From Ursus arctos (lineage: Eukaryota > Chordata > Mammalia > Carnivora > Ursidae), in NCBI RefSeq assembly GCF_023065955.2, contig NW_026622808.1:46450475-46514474 (forward strand): a stretch of 64,000 nt of DNA, written 5' to 3'. The notes under the pieces are model-generated. The model was not told where the DNA came from. It saw only the letters and a program-made list of their open reading frames with translations, and ran no database searches. The number at the start of each line of letters is the position of its first letter. Position 1 is the first letter of the stretch. Positions 38,791-52,329 of this stretch are shown here, piece by piece. A program made the position numbers and the translations under genes.

Positions 38791-41639
38791 GTGAACGTGC
38801 AGAGCTTAAGAAATGCATTTGTATCTTGAGGGCTGCAGGAAGGGCTGATGAGGCAAAGGGGAGGGGCAGCTTGGTCTTTCTTCTGATCATCATCATTGCT
38901 GCTGTGACTACTTAGCAGCTCTCCATCCTTGGGCTGCTCCTTGATTTACTGGTGAGCTGCCAGGCTCAGCTCAACTCACAGCTGCCTCCCTCCGTGCAGA
39001 GAGCAAAGTCCCGCTTGTGCCACCTTGTGTTCTAAATTCCCATCACAACGGACGGCTCGGGTCTCAGAATCAACTGAAGACTCACAAAGAAACCCCAAAC
39101 CCCACAGCTCTCAGCTCCAGCAAATGGATATGTTCTCTGGGACACTTTCAGAGTCTCAGTAATTCTTCAGTTAAGGATACCTTCACATCATTCCTTAGAA
39201 AAGCAACTTTGATGCCAACACTGGCTTAAAAGACTCCAGATGCCTTCCCCTTCCCCACAAAAAACAAGTAGACACTGATGAAAAATCATATTTCAGGTCC
39301 TTTCCTTCAGCTAAATGCATGAATCTCTTGAGCAGTTTTAATAGCCTTATTGGCGTGACAATCACTTTTCTGTCACCACGTACTTTTTGCAAATTGGGAG
39401 GGAAATTTTCCCATTTGCTCTGTAAGGGTGTCTATAATTTGGTCATTTCAATTAACTTTATTACCAGACTGCTTAATTGTGACTGAAGCCATCCAGCACC
39501 ATATAAAACTTCACTTCAATCTCTTAAATTTAGGAAACCGTATTAGCTTTGGAAAACACAGGTCATGGTTAACAACAGCAAGGCGATCCAACTTGGGAGT
39601 CCTGCAGCCCTACGTTATTCAAACTGTCTGGGAGTCAGACCTAAAGAGCCATTTACTGAAGGGTCAGGTTTTTACAAAGAGCAAAGGACATGTGATGAAC
39701 AGCCCCATTCATCTCCCAAGGCGATATTAGATGTCTTTAAAATCTTCTTGCTGCAACAATATCTGAACTGGTCTAAGTGATTATGTGAATTACGAAGAAA
39801 AAGAGCTGTTTGCTCGGCTTTGTCAATTTCTAATGAATTGCTGCCCCATATAGCTATGGGAAGTAGCAGAAATTTAGGCTTTGTTCAACTATTAGATTTC
39901 AGGTTTTGGTGAGTCAATACTCATTTTGCCAACTGCATTTGCTTAAAGGCAGAATATGAGAATCTGTTTCACCCCCCCCCCCCATACCCCAACACATACA
40001 CACTGTCCCTGTCAGGATGAATCTCAATTAGAAATAATTTTTATAGGTCAGGTACATTTAAGATGCAGGGGAAATTCAAGAATTGCAAGGCTATTTAATG
40101 AACTATTTAATCTGGGAACAAGATGTATCACAGGGCACTGCCTTGAAGGAGTACTTTGCATTTATGGCAGGAAAAGGTAAGTAACAGAAATTCACACTGG
40201 AAATGAAATACATCCTCACCCAAGAAGTATTTTCAGGGTGGAAGATACTCAACAAATTTCTCACAGTGGAGATCGAATACCAGGATCCTTTGCTTCCTCT
40301 CCTGATTTTGGTTGGTTCCTGTTGCTCTAATCAGGCTTAGAGACAACTCAGATGGAGAACTTAATGCAAGAAAACACATTGGAAATGGATTTTTTAAAGC
40401 TATCGTTAAGTTTCTGAGACTGCTTTTTACATACAAGAAATCAGCCATGGATATTTCGGGGTGCTTCAGGCATGCCTCACCCAAATTTTCCCTTGCTATT
40501 GGAGTTAACATTGTCAGGACGAAAGAATTCCTGGAAGAATCTGACTGATAAAGACAGTATTATGTAAGGGCAACGCCTAGGAGAGTTGTCAATCAATCGT
40601 TGGTTTTGAACCCAAATGTAGCTTCCCCCTAAAGTAAGAGGCCATAGAAGAAATCGTTAAAGAAGGGGAAAGTTCCCATTGCCTTTCCTATGGTTTGGAT
40701 TATTTCAGAGTAACCCACATTACTTCAGAGCATTCTCCCTCCTTTCCTGTCTTCCTGACCTCCTGAGGGCCTCCTGCCCTTGCATCAGGGATTCCTAGAT
40801 TTGAGATTTCATAAACCACCAAATTTTCATAAAACAGATTTGAGCAAATGACCACAATCTGCCAATTCCTTATCTTGCAAACTACAACTATTAAAAAGGG
40901 GGACAAATAACGATCGACTACCATTCCATAAGTAAAAGTATATTTCAGCAGAAATAAAACCCAGGAAGGATATGATCTCTAAAGGGGAGTGCTTTGCACC
41001 TTGGAAAAACTTCATGACTAGCACTGTTCTGTCCTGATTTCACTGTTTCTGTCTCATTTCACTGTTTACTGAAAACCACATCATGACAGATCAGAAGGAA
41101 CACAGCCCCAGCTACTTTCCCTTGAGGTTCCTCCTTTTTGCCTTCCCTTATCTTTTCTCTATCGCAGAAAGTTATGCCAGAAGCATTGGGAAGCAGGACC
41201 ACCTGAGTAACTCCTCCACCTCCTTTCTCTTAATTTCTCTCTGATCTGCAGGACCAAGAAGAGCATCCATCAGGACAGGGCAGCACTGCAGCTACCACAA
41301 GCCCTCCTCTTGTTCTGTCCTCATGACAGTGCTGAGGAAGGTACAATTGGATGGCAATGCAGAGGCCCAGTGACAGTGCCCACAGCCGAGCTAGCGGCAG
41401 AGAAGAGGACAGAAGAGTAATTCTGACGACAGGCCAAGCTGCTACATCCATTCCTGAGCAGAAGCAATGACTGAGAAGAAACGGGGAATTCTCATACGAA
41501 ATTTCTTCCATCCACGTTCCACCAAAAGTAAACCACAAACTGATTTCATTTATACTTCAAAAAAAAAAAAAAAAAAAAAGTAGAACATAGCATTTCCAAT
41601 AGCAAAAACAAGATGGGTGCCAAAGGAATGAGAGCAGTG

Positions 41640-41832
41640 CTTCCCAAACAAAGCTGATGTTGCTCTTCCGGGGACACTGGCCAAGTCTGAAGACACTGCT
41701 GGATATTCCCATGAGGGAGGAGGAGAGGCTGCTACCGGCGTGGAGTGGGTACAGACCAGGGATGCTGCCAAGAAGCCTGTGATCACAGGAAAAGAATTAT
41801 CCAGTCCATGACCTCAACAGTGCAGAGTTCGA
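41640..41832 (+). repeat. MER20-like hAT fossil
   Basis: Landmarks are ccggggacactggccaagtc, gtgggtacagaccagggatg and aaaagaattatccagtccat. Diverged copy. A 20-base A run lies just upstream at about 41560-41579. Confidence 0.6.
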
Positions 41833-41863
41833 GAAATTATGAGATTAAAACACAACCATTTCT

Positions 41864-42063
41864 AGGGTGCCTGGGTGGCTCAATCCGTTAAGCATCTGAC
41901 TCCTGGTTTCAGCTCAGGTCATGATTTCAGGGTCGTGAGATCGAGCCCCGAGTTGGGCTCTGCACTCAGCGGGAGTTTGCTTGAGATTCTCTCTCCCTCT
42001 CCCCCTCCCCACCAGCTTGTGTATGCTCTCTCTCTATAAAATAAATAAATACATCTTTAAATA
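41864..42063 (+). repeat. Carnivore SINE
   Basis: Plus-oriented full-length copy: agggtgcctgggtggctcaa at the head and aaataaataaatacatcttt at the tail. The flanks duplicate acaaccatttct (41852-41863) and acaactgtttct (42064-42075). Confidence 0.94.
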
Positions 42064-43865
42064 ACAACTGTTTCTTCCTTCTTCAATAGTCAAGTCTAAG
42101 TGAAAGTTGCTCTGCAGGGGGGCAAACTACAAAGAATCCTATTAATCAATGGGCAGTTCCGTGATTCTTTAATGCAATCATTTTCCATTTTGGTACATGG
42201 TATCTATGGCACAAGTAATCACAGAGAACATTTTTAAAATTAGAACCAACATACATATCTATCTAAGGGAGCACTGACCTAATTCCAGCTATCTCCAAAT
42301 GATTTTAAAGAACTGATTAGTGTTTATGCAACTATACAAAAGCTTTTTAAGATACAGCTTTTTAGGTGAATACAGCATGCCAGAGCCCTTGCACATACCA
42401 ACTGCCAAAATACAAGTCTAATAAAAACTCGGGTTGCTGCACTAGGTGAGTTGATGGCCAACACAAGGGACAGAAAGGGACTCCCTCTCTCCTGGAGTCT
42501 TATAACTGGTCCATGTTGCAGCTTCCTAGCTATCACCACTGCTGCTCTATGATACAGTGCAAAAGGATCTTTTGAACAATTTTGCTGCAAATATTAAAAT
42601 CACAAAAAATATATATTAGCATTTTTCATGGCAAAGACAATTTATCCAATGAGATTTCTAGAAAAAGAATTAACCATGAGAAAATGGGGAAGGTGTGACT
42701 AACGACAGTGTATTTTAAATGTTTACTTGCAAGTCATTCATCCATAATGAGAGATTAGCACAGTGCTGAAGTTCACTGAACGAATGAAAGAATGAACAGC
42801 ATTGACTGCACATGGCGAGAAACAAAAAACGTTGAGAACATTCAAAACACAATAAGAACTGGAGTATGAAATAAACCCAGGTAACAACGAAAAAAGGCAT
42901 GTTCCAAGTTTCCAGTGGAAACACAAGATTCCCAAGGACCCAGTGCTATTTTCAAAGACATTAAGATTCTACCAAGATTTCTGAACCCAACAGGATTATG
43001 TTCACAGGTAGGGGACATGACTAATATCTGAGCAGGAATACAAACAGGGGAAACACCAGGTAAGGGATAGATGGGGGAACGTTTTTAAAACTGAAGGTGG
43101 CAATGCTAAGACAGGCTCAATCAAAACCATGTCAACGACTTCACTCCAGATGGTGGTAAAGAACGTGTGATTTAATTTGAGGGAAATGAAGGAAGGTGAA
43201 AAAAATATTACACAGAGTAAACACTTTGTCTTAGATCACAGCTTTGGAAATGTTCAGAACTGAAAAACGCTTCGTACAGAGGCTACGAAGATGCCTCTTG
43301 CAATACAGAGAACTCAATGCAGTAAGGTCACAAAACTATCATCAGAGAAGAGAGAAGCTACCATAATAACGGCCCTTGTACAGGAGGTGGTAACTAATAA
43401 ACTAATTTTCACATGGAACCAAAGTGAGATAGTAAGAAAATTAACGCCAAAGTTAAGAGAAAACGGTCTGAAGATACCTTGCTCCTTTTGTTGAAAAAAA
43501 AAAAAAAGTACAAATTAAACCAAAAAGGAAGGAAAGCTAGCCAGTTCCTAGAATTTTGAGATGTTGATGGCAAAAGGTGATTCCTAGAAAATGCGTTCGT
43601 GGCAAGCCTGTGCACGCTGTGCTTGGGTCTCAAACTCAGCTGCCTGTGGGCTACACGCAGACACAGGCGAGACTGTGCCAGGCTGGGTGGAGGGCAAAAG
43701 GAAATGGGAGGCCTGTGGCAAGCTGGAATTACTGGTGCCAAGTAAACACATTCAAATTTTTAATTTTAAAAGAGACTACTGAAAAATACATGAGTGGGTC
43801 AGACTGAATACTGCCCGTGGACTACCAGTTTGCAACTCCAAACGCTTTTTATACTTCCAAGCTGT

Positions 43866-44103
43866 AGTCTAGTAATTCTCTTGCAGGGCAAATTTGTCCC
43901 CAAGGGGTCGTTTGTCAATGTCTAGAGACATTTTTTGTTGTTGTCACAATTCCAGGTGTGGTGGGGTGTGGAGGGTATGCTATTGGCATCTACTGGGTAG
44001 AGACCAGAGATGCTGCTACCTGTCCTACAATGCACAGGAAGAACCCTGGGGCAACAAAGAATTATCTGGCCCAAAAGATCAATAGTGCTGAGGGTGAGAC
44101 ACC
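43866..44103 (+). repeat. MER20 hAT DNA transposon fossil
   Basis: Well-preserved copy: caatgtctagagacattttt, ggcatctactgggtagagac, cctacaatgcacaggaagaa and gaattatctggcccaaaaga. Confidence 0.8.
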
Positions 44104-44690
44104 TCTAGCCTCCTGTCATACAAAAGGGCTTTATTGTCAACCCCCTCTCCTCCCTGAGTCACCTGTTACCCACATCTGTGCCACAGATTCACATGTAACT
44201 GCTGGTAAAATTCATGTGTTAACCTGTCTCCCTAATTACATTGTGAGTACCCCTGTTTTCTCTCTCTTTATCTTAGAGCTTGCACAAAGGATATGCTCGA
44301 TTCTTGATTAAGACCAGGAATGATTCAGCTGGGAAGCAGCTTGTCACAAATACTACGAACTATGAAATTCGGCAGAAGAAAAACAGCTCGGAAGCACACT
44401 CATTGATAGGACAAATGGCTCATCAATGGAGCTCTCCTGCCCTAACCTTGCCAGGGCGGAAGCCCAGACCCCAGCAAACTGCCCATGTTTCTGCTCACGT
44501 GGACGTCACATGGGTATTCCACAATTTACACGCATGAGAAGGAACCCTGGGGTCCTGAGTTCAAGGCCCACCTACTCTTCCTTCGGTAGCCAAATCCTAG
44601 CAAATGGCCTGTGTGTCCATCCAAGTGTCCAGGCTAAAACCCAGGGGTCATTTTTGGCTCCTCCCCTTCTCCTTCCTTCTTCAGGAGAGG

Positions 44691-44880
44691 TCGGCAAACT
44701 ACAGCCTGTGGTCCAAACATTAGTTTTCTTGGGACACAAGTAATCCATTTGCTTATGTGTCATCTGCTACAAGGACTGAGTACAGTGGCGGGGACAGACC
44801 ATAGAGCCCATGAAGCTACAGTCTTTACCATCTGGCCCTTTACAGGAGAAATCTGTGGACCTCTATTATGCAGACCCCTC
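44691..44880 (+). repeat. hAT/Charlie-like DNA transposon fossil
   Basis: Landmarks are ggtcggcaaactacagcctg, a gtttttatt-like middle, and ccatctggccctttacagg. They resemble a short non-autonomous hAT element. The family is not fixed. Confidence 0.5.
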
Positions 44881-44894
44881 TCAAGTCCTGTTGG

Positions 44895-45530
44895 CTTTTC
44901 TAAAGCCACGCTAAATCCCTTGCTCCCTCTGTCACCACTGGTGTCACTCTGGTCCAAGCTGCTAACACTCTTCTCAAACCACTGCAGTGGCCCTGAGAGG
45001 CCTCCCTCCTCCACATCTGTTCTTCTAGAATACATTCTATACATAAATGTGAGGGACTGTCAAAAACTGTCAACGAGAGCTTGTCCCTTCCCTGCTTCAC
45101 TGACACTGGCCCTCACAATGAAAATGAAATTTGAACTCCTGGTCCCAGTCTGCAATCTTTGAGGGCCATCCCCACGCCCCTTGGTCCCCTTCCATCAGCC
45201 ACCCTGGCCTCCGTTCTATTTCTTCCATAGGGCCTCAGCACTAACTCTCCCCTCTTCCTGGAATGGCTGTTCCCTTTGTACTGCGGCTTCCTTCGCTGGG
45301 GTCAAATTTCTCACCCAATCAGAAGGAGCCCTCTCACTCGAACCCCACCCCTTCTGCTCACTTCACTTGGTTTTGTTTTATTATCTCTGGCTGGTAGTTT
45401 CCTGGTCATCTGTTTATTTCTGCCCTACCTCTCCTTCCTCTAGAATAAAGCTTCATGAAATCAGGAGCTGGCTTGTTCTGCTCTATTCCCAGTGCCTAGA
45501 CCATGTTCCCCTCAAAAGAGAAAACAAAGC
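44895..45530 (+). repeat. L2 LINE fragment
   Basis: Landmarks are gctgctaacactcttctcaa, cttcctggaatggctgttcc and tcatgaaatcaggagctggc, followed by cccagtgcctaga. These are consistent with L2 in plus orientation. Several open frames here come from this repeat. Confidence 0.65.
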
Positions 45531-46910
45531 AACTGTTTCACATTCAAATTCATCCCCATCCATAGAAGTACAGAATGATAATTCTACAGTCTGCTAACCA
45601 TGCCAAGAATACTAACCTAAATTTCCAATACACTTCTAGAAAGGGGAGGGGATGTCACCACTCCTTAATGAGAATTATAAATCACACACACACTTGTGAT
45701 AAATAAAGCACAAAAGCAAATAAATAACTCAGTGTGCTGAGTTTACCTTCAAGGAAGTTGAGGCATTCCTTTACCAAAAAGGGGGGGGGGGCAGAAGTTT
45801 AGGTGTGTCTACCGCTGTGCATTATGGCTATAACAGGAATAAAACCGAAACCATCCAATCAACCCTAAAACTGTATAAATGTGAGAGCAAGTAAATGAAG
45901 CCTGCTTAGGTTTAAAAAATATAAGACCAAAATTCTGTTAAAAAATTTTAAGACCAAAAAACCCAGAGTTCCTGAAGATACTCAAAGTGGGAGATAATTT
46001 TAGGCATTGTATAATGAAAGACCGAACCAAAATAGAGATACTTTTATATTTATCTCATCTCTTGATATGTCACCTCGAATATAAATCTGACCTAACATTC
46101 TATAAAGAATTCTCAGATAAAATCCTTGATAACTTTAAACCATGACAATAAAACCAAAATAGCTACTTAAAACTGTATTAGTAATAAAGACCAGAAGGCT
46201 CCTTACTAGCATATGCAAATAACCTCCTGTTCAGCACTGTGGAAGGGCAAGGAAGTTTGCTAATTTTAACATGAACAACTTTTAAGAGCTAGGAAGATAT
46301 GAGGCAGGGTGCTGGATCAGACAAGAGGACTCGACTTGCAGAACTGTGAGGGAAACTAAGCATCATAGGTAAGCAGGGAGGTCAATCACTTGGAGATAAC
46401 GAATCAAATACACCAAGGAAACATCAACATCTTCCCTTTTAAACAGTTTTGCCAAACTGCAAGTTGCTGATAGCTATGTGGCGGATTATACATTTATATA
46501 AACGTGTGTGTGTGTGTATATAAATATACATATAAGGCGAATTTTCCCATGTTTTAAAGTTTCTTCCCCTTTTTGGATTAAGCACACTTTACATTATGAA
46601 ACAATTGAAATTAAGCTCCTTAGACAATGTTAGTCCAGTATTCAAAGATGAGATATTTCTTGGCTAGACGGAGGCCCTGTAATTCTCCTTAAAACTTGAT
46701 AAGACTGTCTCACTGGAACAGAGCAGACAGCCCCAAGTGCTAATACTTGTGAGTCTTTTAAGTTCTCTGAGTCTCAATTCCTGCTGACCCCCTATCATCC
46801 AATTAACACATGCAAAGAGCTTAGACTGCTGCTTACACATGGAAGGATTTAATAAATAGGACCTATTATTATTATTATTATTATTATCTATATAAAAGAT
46901 ATCCATTCCC

Positions 46911-47067
46911 AGGGTGCCTGGGTGGCTCAGTCAGTTGAGTGCCCAGCTTTTGGTTTCTGCTTAGGTCATGATCTCAGGGTCATGAGATTGAGCCCTGCAT
47001 CAGGCTCCCTGCTCAGCACAGAGTCTGCTTGGGACTCTCTCTCCCTCTCCCTCTGCTCCTCCCCCTG

Positions 47068-47108
<41 letters not shown>

Positions 47109-47159
47109 ACACACTCTCTCTCTCTCCTCCTCTCTAAAATAAATAAAATCTTTTTTTTT
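46911..47159 (+). repeat. Carnivore SINE with internal (CA)n expansion
   Basis: Plus-oriented copy: agggtgcctgggtggctcag at the head. About 45 bases of CA repeats (47070-47114) have grown inside the pyrimidine-rich region. The flanks duplicate aaagatatccattccc and aaagatatctactccc. A short (ATT)n lies just upstream (46863-46887). Confidence 0.94.
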
Positions 47160-47297
47160 AAAGATATCTACTCCCCATGGACTTGCCTTCAATTTCTATA
47201 TCTTTCTTCCATTCAAAGGTATAACAATAAGAAAAAGGGTAAAATAAAGCATACTGAACATCCCCTTTTGGGGGTAAAATAATCAAAGCCTCTAGAG

Positions 47298-47500
47298 CAG
47301 AGCTGACCAGTAGCACTTTCTATGAGGATAAACATTCCATAATAGCACATGTAGCTACTGAGCTCTTGAAATGTGGCCAGCTGGACTGAAGAACTGAATC
47401 TGACTTTGTATTTAATTTTAATTAAACAGTCACATGTGGCTAGTAACTACTGAACTGGATGCTGGAGAATAGGCTCAACTGGACCAATATGACTCACTGA
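47298..47500 (+). repeat. Diverged DNA-transposon-like repeat
   Basis: Landmarks are gtagctactgagctcttgaa and cacatgtggctagtaactac. The same family appears at about 61725-61905. It looks like a short hAT element, name uncertain. Confidence 0.45.
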
Positions 47501-47723
47501 AATGATTTTCCAGTATCTTGGCCTATGGACATGCCAACCAATGCATTTCCTTGGCATTTAAAGCAGCCTGTGACAGAGAGGTTGTAGGCAAACAGACCCA
47601 GATTGGGATTCAGGCTCTGTCATCTTTTTGCTATGTGTTTTTGAGGTGGTCAAACTCCCACTGCCTGTCTCCTTAGCTATAATAATACAGTATTCAAGAC
47701 AACAGCAACAAAAAATAAGTGGA

Positions 47724-47912
47724 GGGGCGCCTGGGTGGCACAGCGGTTAAGCATCTGCCTTCAGCTCAGGGCGTGATCCCAGCATTACGGGATCAAGCCC
47801 CACATCAGGCTCCTCCGCTATGAGCCTGCTTCTTCCTCTCCCACTCCCCCTGCTTGTGTTCCCTCTCTCGCTGGCTGTCTCTATCTCTGTCGAATAAATA
47901 AAATCTTTAAAA
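47724..47912 (+). repeat. Young carnivore SINE inserted at an L1 boundary
   Basis: Near-intact copy with gggcgcctgggtggcacagc, ctcagggcgtgatcccagca, ccactccccctgcttgtgtt and tctcgctggctgtctctatc. It is flanked by a perfect 14-base duplication, aaaaaataagtgga, at 47710-47723 and 47913-47926. The perfect duplication and close match to the copy at 54060 indicate recent insertion. Confidence 0.96.
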
Positions 47913-47926
47913 AAAAAATAAGTGGA

Positions 47927-49925
47927 ATGCAGACGGGTAAGGAAGAAGTAAAACTTTCACTATTTGCAGATGACATCATACTATATACAGAAAATCCAAA
48001 AGATTCCACCAAAATATGGTGAAAACTGATAAAGTAATTCAGTAAAGTTGCAGGATACAAAATCAATCGACAGAAATCTGTTTCATTTCTATACACTAAT
48101 AATGAAGTGGCCAAAAGAAATTAAGAAAACAATCCCATTTACAACTGTACCAAAAACAATTAGATACCTGGGAATAAACCTAACCAAAGAGGTGAAAGAC
48201 CTGTATTCTGAAAACTATAAAACACTGATGAAAGACTTTGCAGACAACATAAAGAAATGGAGAGATATTTCTTACTCATGGAATGGAAGGACAAATATTG
48301 TTAAAAAGTCTATACTATCCAAAGCAATCTACACATTTTTTTGTAATCCCTATCAAAATACCAGCAGCATTTTTCACAGAACTATAACAAATAATTCTAA
48401 AACTTTTATGGAACCACAAAAGACCCTGAATTGCTCAAGCAATCTTGAAAAAGAAAAGGAAAGCTGGAGGTATCACAATTCCAGACTTCAAGCTACCTTA
48501 CAAAGCTGTAATGATCAAGACAGTATGGTACTGGTACAACAATAGACACACAGATCAATGGAGCAGAAGAGAAAACCCGGAAATGGACCCACAACTATAT
48601 GGTCAGCTTGTCTTTGACAAAGCAGGAAAGACTATCCAATGGGAAAAAGACAGTCTCTCCAACAAATGGTGTTGGGAAAATTGAACAGCAACATGCAAAA
48701 GAATGAAATTGGACCACTTTCTTACACCATGCAAAAAATAAATTCAAAATGGATGAAAGACCTAAATGTGAGAACCATAAAAATCCTAGAAGAGAGCACA
48801 GGCAGTAACCTCTTTGACATCGGCTGTCACAAGTTTTTTCCAGTTATGTCTCCTGAGGCAAGAGAAACAAAAGCAAAAATAAACTACTGGGACTACATCA
48901 AAATAAAAAGCTTCTGCACAGCAAAGGAAACAATCAACAAAACTAAAAGGCAAGCTACAGAATGGCAGAAGGTATTTGCAAATGACATATTCAACAAAAG
49001 GTTAGTATCCAAAATATATAAAGAACTTACAAAACTCAACACCCAAAAACCAAATCATCCAATTAAAAAACGGGCAGAAAACATCAACAAACATTTCACC
49101 AAAGACATATAAATGGCCAACAGACACATGAAAAGATGCTCAACATCACTCATCATCAGGGAAATGCAAATCAAAACCACAATGAGATATCACCTCACAC
49201 CTGTCAGAATGGCTAAAATCAACAAAAGAAGAAACAACAGGTGTTAGTGAAGATGTGGAGAAAAAAGGACCCTGTTACACTGTTGGTGGGAATGCTGACC
49301 GGTAAAGCCACAGTGGGAAGCAGTACGGAGGGTCCTCAAAAAGTTAAAAATAGATCTACCCTATGATCCAGCAATCACACTACTGGGTATTTACCCAAAG
49401 AATACAAAAACACGAATTCAGAGGGATACCTGCACCCCTATGTTTATAGTAGCATTATCTGCAATAGCCAAGCTATAGAAACAGCCCAAGTGTCCATCAA
49501 CTGATAAATGGATAAAGAAGATGTGGTAGCTATATACAATGGGATATGACTCAGCCATAAAAAAGAATGAAATCTTGCCATTTGCAAAGATGTGGATGGA
49601 GCGAGAGAGTATAAAGCTAAGTGAAATAAGTCAGAGAGAGACAAATACCGTATGACTTCACTCACAGGCGGAATTGAAGATGAGCAAAGGGAAAAAGAGA
49701 GAAAGACAAATTAAGAAATAGACTCGTAACTGTAGAGAGCGAACTGATGGTTACCGAGAGGAGGTGGGTGGGGGACAGATTAAACAGGTGACAGGGATGA
49801 AGGAGAGCACTGCGATGAGCAGCAGCTGATGTTAGGAAGTGCTGAATCACTCTGTCGTACCCCTGAAACTCATATAGCACTGTATGTTAACTGGACTTAA
49901 AATACAAACTTAAAACAATTCTTAT
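47927..49925 (+). mobile_element. 5'-truncated L1 retrotransposon (ORF2 3' part and 3' end), dead
   Basis: The sequence begins within ORF2 reverse transcriptase, with the F-A-D-D active-site motif at 47963-47974. Stretches such as IRYLGINLTKEVKDL (near 48160) and [16 protein letters not shown] (near 48450) place the frame, which then shifts and stops repeatedly. An A-rich end lies near 49900-49940. ORF2 normally encodes an endonuclease and reverse transcriptase of about 1270 residues. The endonuclease and first half of the reverse transcriptase are missing, so this copy cannot act. It is antisense to MAGI2. Confidence 0.93.
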
Positions 49926-50009
49926 AAAATTTAAAAACCAGAGTTCTCTTGAGGATCAGCATTTACAAAAACAAAGGGTCTGATGTTAATTCCTATTTCC
50001 CATTGAACA

Positions 50010-50395
50010 TATGACCTTCTGAATGCCCACAATGGGCCAGGCATGATCTCAGGTGGTGGGGATGACATAGTGACTGAGACCAAGTCCCTGCTCTCAGGGA
50101 GGTCACAAGTAAGTGTGAGTGCCATGAGCGAGAAGCACAGGGCAGAAAGTGATGCTGGGGTTCTATGTGATTTGCTATGGGCAGGTTAGAGTCAACTTCT
50201 TGGAGGAAAGAACCTGTGAGCTGAAGCCTGAAGGATGTGAGTGGGAGAGCCCTGTGGCTTCCTTGAAGAAGAAACATTCAGAGAAAGAGAAGGGCAAGTG
50301 CTTAGGGCCTTGACATAGGACCTTGGAGCTGAACCTGGATGATGAGAAGTCGTTCTGACATGAGGACTGACGGGATTCAAATGACTTTCAATCAC
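50010..50395 (+). repeat. Unassigned ancient interspersed repeat (copy)
   Basis: Landmarks are caatgggccaggcatgatct, ccctgctctcagggaggtca, ctgaagcctgaaggatgtga and ggcaagtgcttagggccttg. It is the same family as the 56720-57465 copy. Confidence 0.55.
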
Positions 50396-51020
50396 GCTAG
50401 TGGGAGAATAGACCACGGGAAGCTCTCGGATGGGCTACAAGGCCACTGCAAGGCCAGGCACCATATGATGGACGGCAGAGGCCAGGGAAGAAGTGGGAGG
50501 TAGGTGGAGCCGGGGCATGCAGAGAGGGACAGCAGACAGAACGTGCTGATGTGAATACGCAGAACTCTATCACGATCAGGATATCCTGAATTCCCCTTTT
50601 GGAGGCCTTGCAGCTCAATTTGAGAGATTCTGACAGTCACACACTTAAGCGGTGCAATTTGCAATTCATTCTCCAGCCCAAGACCAGAGGGCAAAGAGAA
50701 GAGGGGCACCTGACCACCCGGGCACACTCGGGCACACTGCTCACTGCAGTTCTAATTGCAATGGTTTTGCATCACTTCAGAAGGAAAAACACACACACAA
50801 TTATCTACTGCTAATGATGTGCTTAGATGAGGAGATTAGCTATTGCTTTTCCTATACGGATCAATGATGATTTAATGAACTAAATATCGTCGGTACATTC
50901 TGATGAAAAATTAAGTGGCATCAATTTGTCCACAGACTTCAGACCTTATTCATGACTTTATATGTAAGATATACTCCTTAATAGTTACAGTACTGAAGTC
51001 TCTCATTTATAAGCCAAGAT

Positions 51021-51268
51021 GCTGTTTAGCATAGTGGTTAAGAGCCCAGTCTCTAGAACCCAAACTTTGGGGTTCAAACCCTGGCTTTGCCACCAGCCAG
51101 CTGCGTGATTCTGGGTCAATCACTGTCCTCTCTCTGGACCTCTGCAATCTTTGCTCCTAAATGGAGCTAAAGATTTTACTTACCTCATGGGGCTCTTTTA
51201 AATGATGATACAATGATACAATGATGTTTAGAGGCAACTACGCCTGGCACTTGGTGGAAGTATTTACT
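51021..51268 (+). repeat. MIR SINE fossil
   Basis: Good MIR match: agtggttaagagcccagtct, ccagctgcgtgattctgggt, ttacttacctcatggggctc and ctggcacttggtggaag. It keeps the tRNA-like head and the core. Confidence 0.85.
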
Positions 51269-51865
51269 GTTTTATCACAAGGGGTTTAATCAAGGCGGAG
51301 TCTTATACATACTTTTCCAACCAAACCAGAAATTTCCCCTTTGCTTTACATGAAGCAAATTCAGCCGTGACGCTGCAACACTGAAAGCAAACATCATTTC
51401 TTCATTTGTTTTCCTAGCGTAGGGGCTAGCAATCCCTGCCTTCCTTTCCCTGAGGACGCCACTCAGAATTCCAATGCAGACTGATGGCCATGCAAGGCAG
51501 TCATAACAATGGGGTGCAATGAGGTCTTATTTAAGTGTGTGTCTACACCATGGTAATAAGCCCGGCACATGCCAAGTACTCAATCAATGAGAGCAGGAAC
51601 GTGATCATTACCATCACCACCACCACTTTCATATCTCATTTTTGGCTTTTAACGTCTCTATATCATGCTTCTAAAGGTATGAGGTGTGACTACGAAGCTG
51701 AATGAAATGGACCTTAGGAAAGACCAAGCAACCTGCTGCTTATAGACTTTAAAAGAAGGGTATTATTGAGAAGTGAAAATAACTGTTTAGTATTATAACC
51801 CGATTGTCCTCCAAGTTAGAGGTCATACAATCTAAACGGGAAAGATCCATGAGGGCAGGAGCCGA

Positions 51866-51955
51866 AGAGTGGTTGCAACTCTGGTTGTACATCAGAATTG
51901 CCCATGGCACTTCTACAAAAATACAAGATGCCTGGCGGTCACGCACTGTGCTTAA
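51866..51955 (+). repeat. MER5A-like hAT fossil
   Basis: Landmarks are gtggttgcaactctggttg, acatcagaattgcccatgg and ctacaaaaatacaagatgcc, a diverged MER5A-like order. Confidence 0.45.
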
Positions 51956-51979
51956 TTTCGTACACATCTGGGCAGAGGG

Positions 51980-52210
51980 TTTTTTTTTTTAATTAAGATT
52001 TTATTTCACTTATTTGAGAGAGAGAAAGGGAGAAAGCGTGCGCAGTGTGCTGCGGGCACCAGCCAGGGAAGGGGCTGAGGGTGAAGGAGAAAGAGACTCC
52101 CTGCCAAGCGTGGAGCCTGATGTGGGGCTCAGTCTCAGGACTCTGAGATCATGACCTGAGTTGAAATCAAGAGTCAGATGCTTAAGTGACCAAGCCACCT
52201 AGTTGTCCCA
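51980..52210 (-). repeat. Carnivore SINE, full length
   Basis: Minus-oriented copy with a T-run, aagattttatttcacttatt, a GA-rich middle, gatgtggggctcagtctcag and a decayed head ending ccacctagttgtccca. Confidence 0.92.
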
Positions 52211-52329
52211 CCCCCTGCTTTTTTAAAATAAAAAGCCAGCCCTTCCCAGTTGCTTCTGATACTAGATAATACTAGTAAAACACCACTGATTTATTGCGAT
52301 TACTTCTATGCCAGCAATTAGCACAAATG

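Noticed and set aside
44280..45597. Cluster of open frames of 80-140 codons
   Set aside because: They fall in L2 and hAT-like repeats with non-coding character. Overlapping frames on both strands show no family similarity.
48048..49112. Three plus-strand frames that could look like a reverse-transcriptase gene
   Set aside because: They are shifted pieces of one dead, 5'-truncated L1 ORF2, not a host gene.
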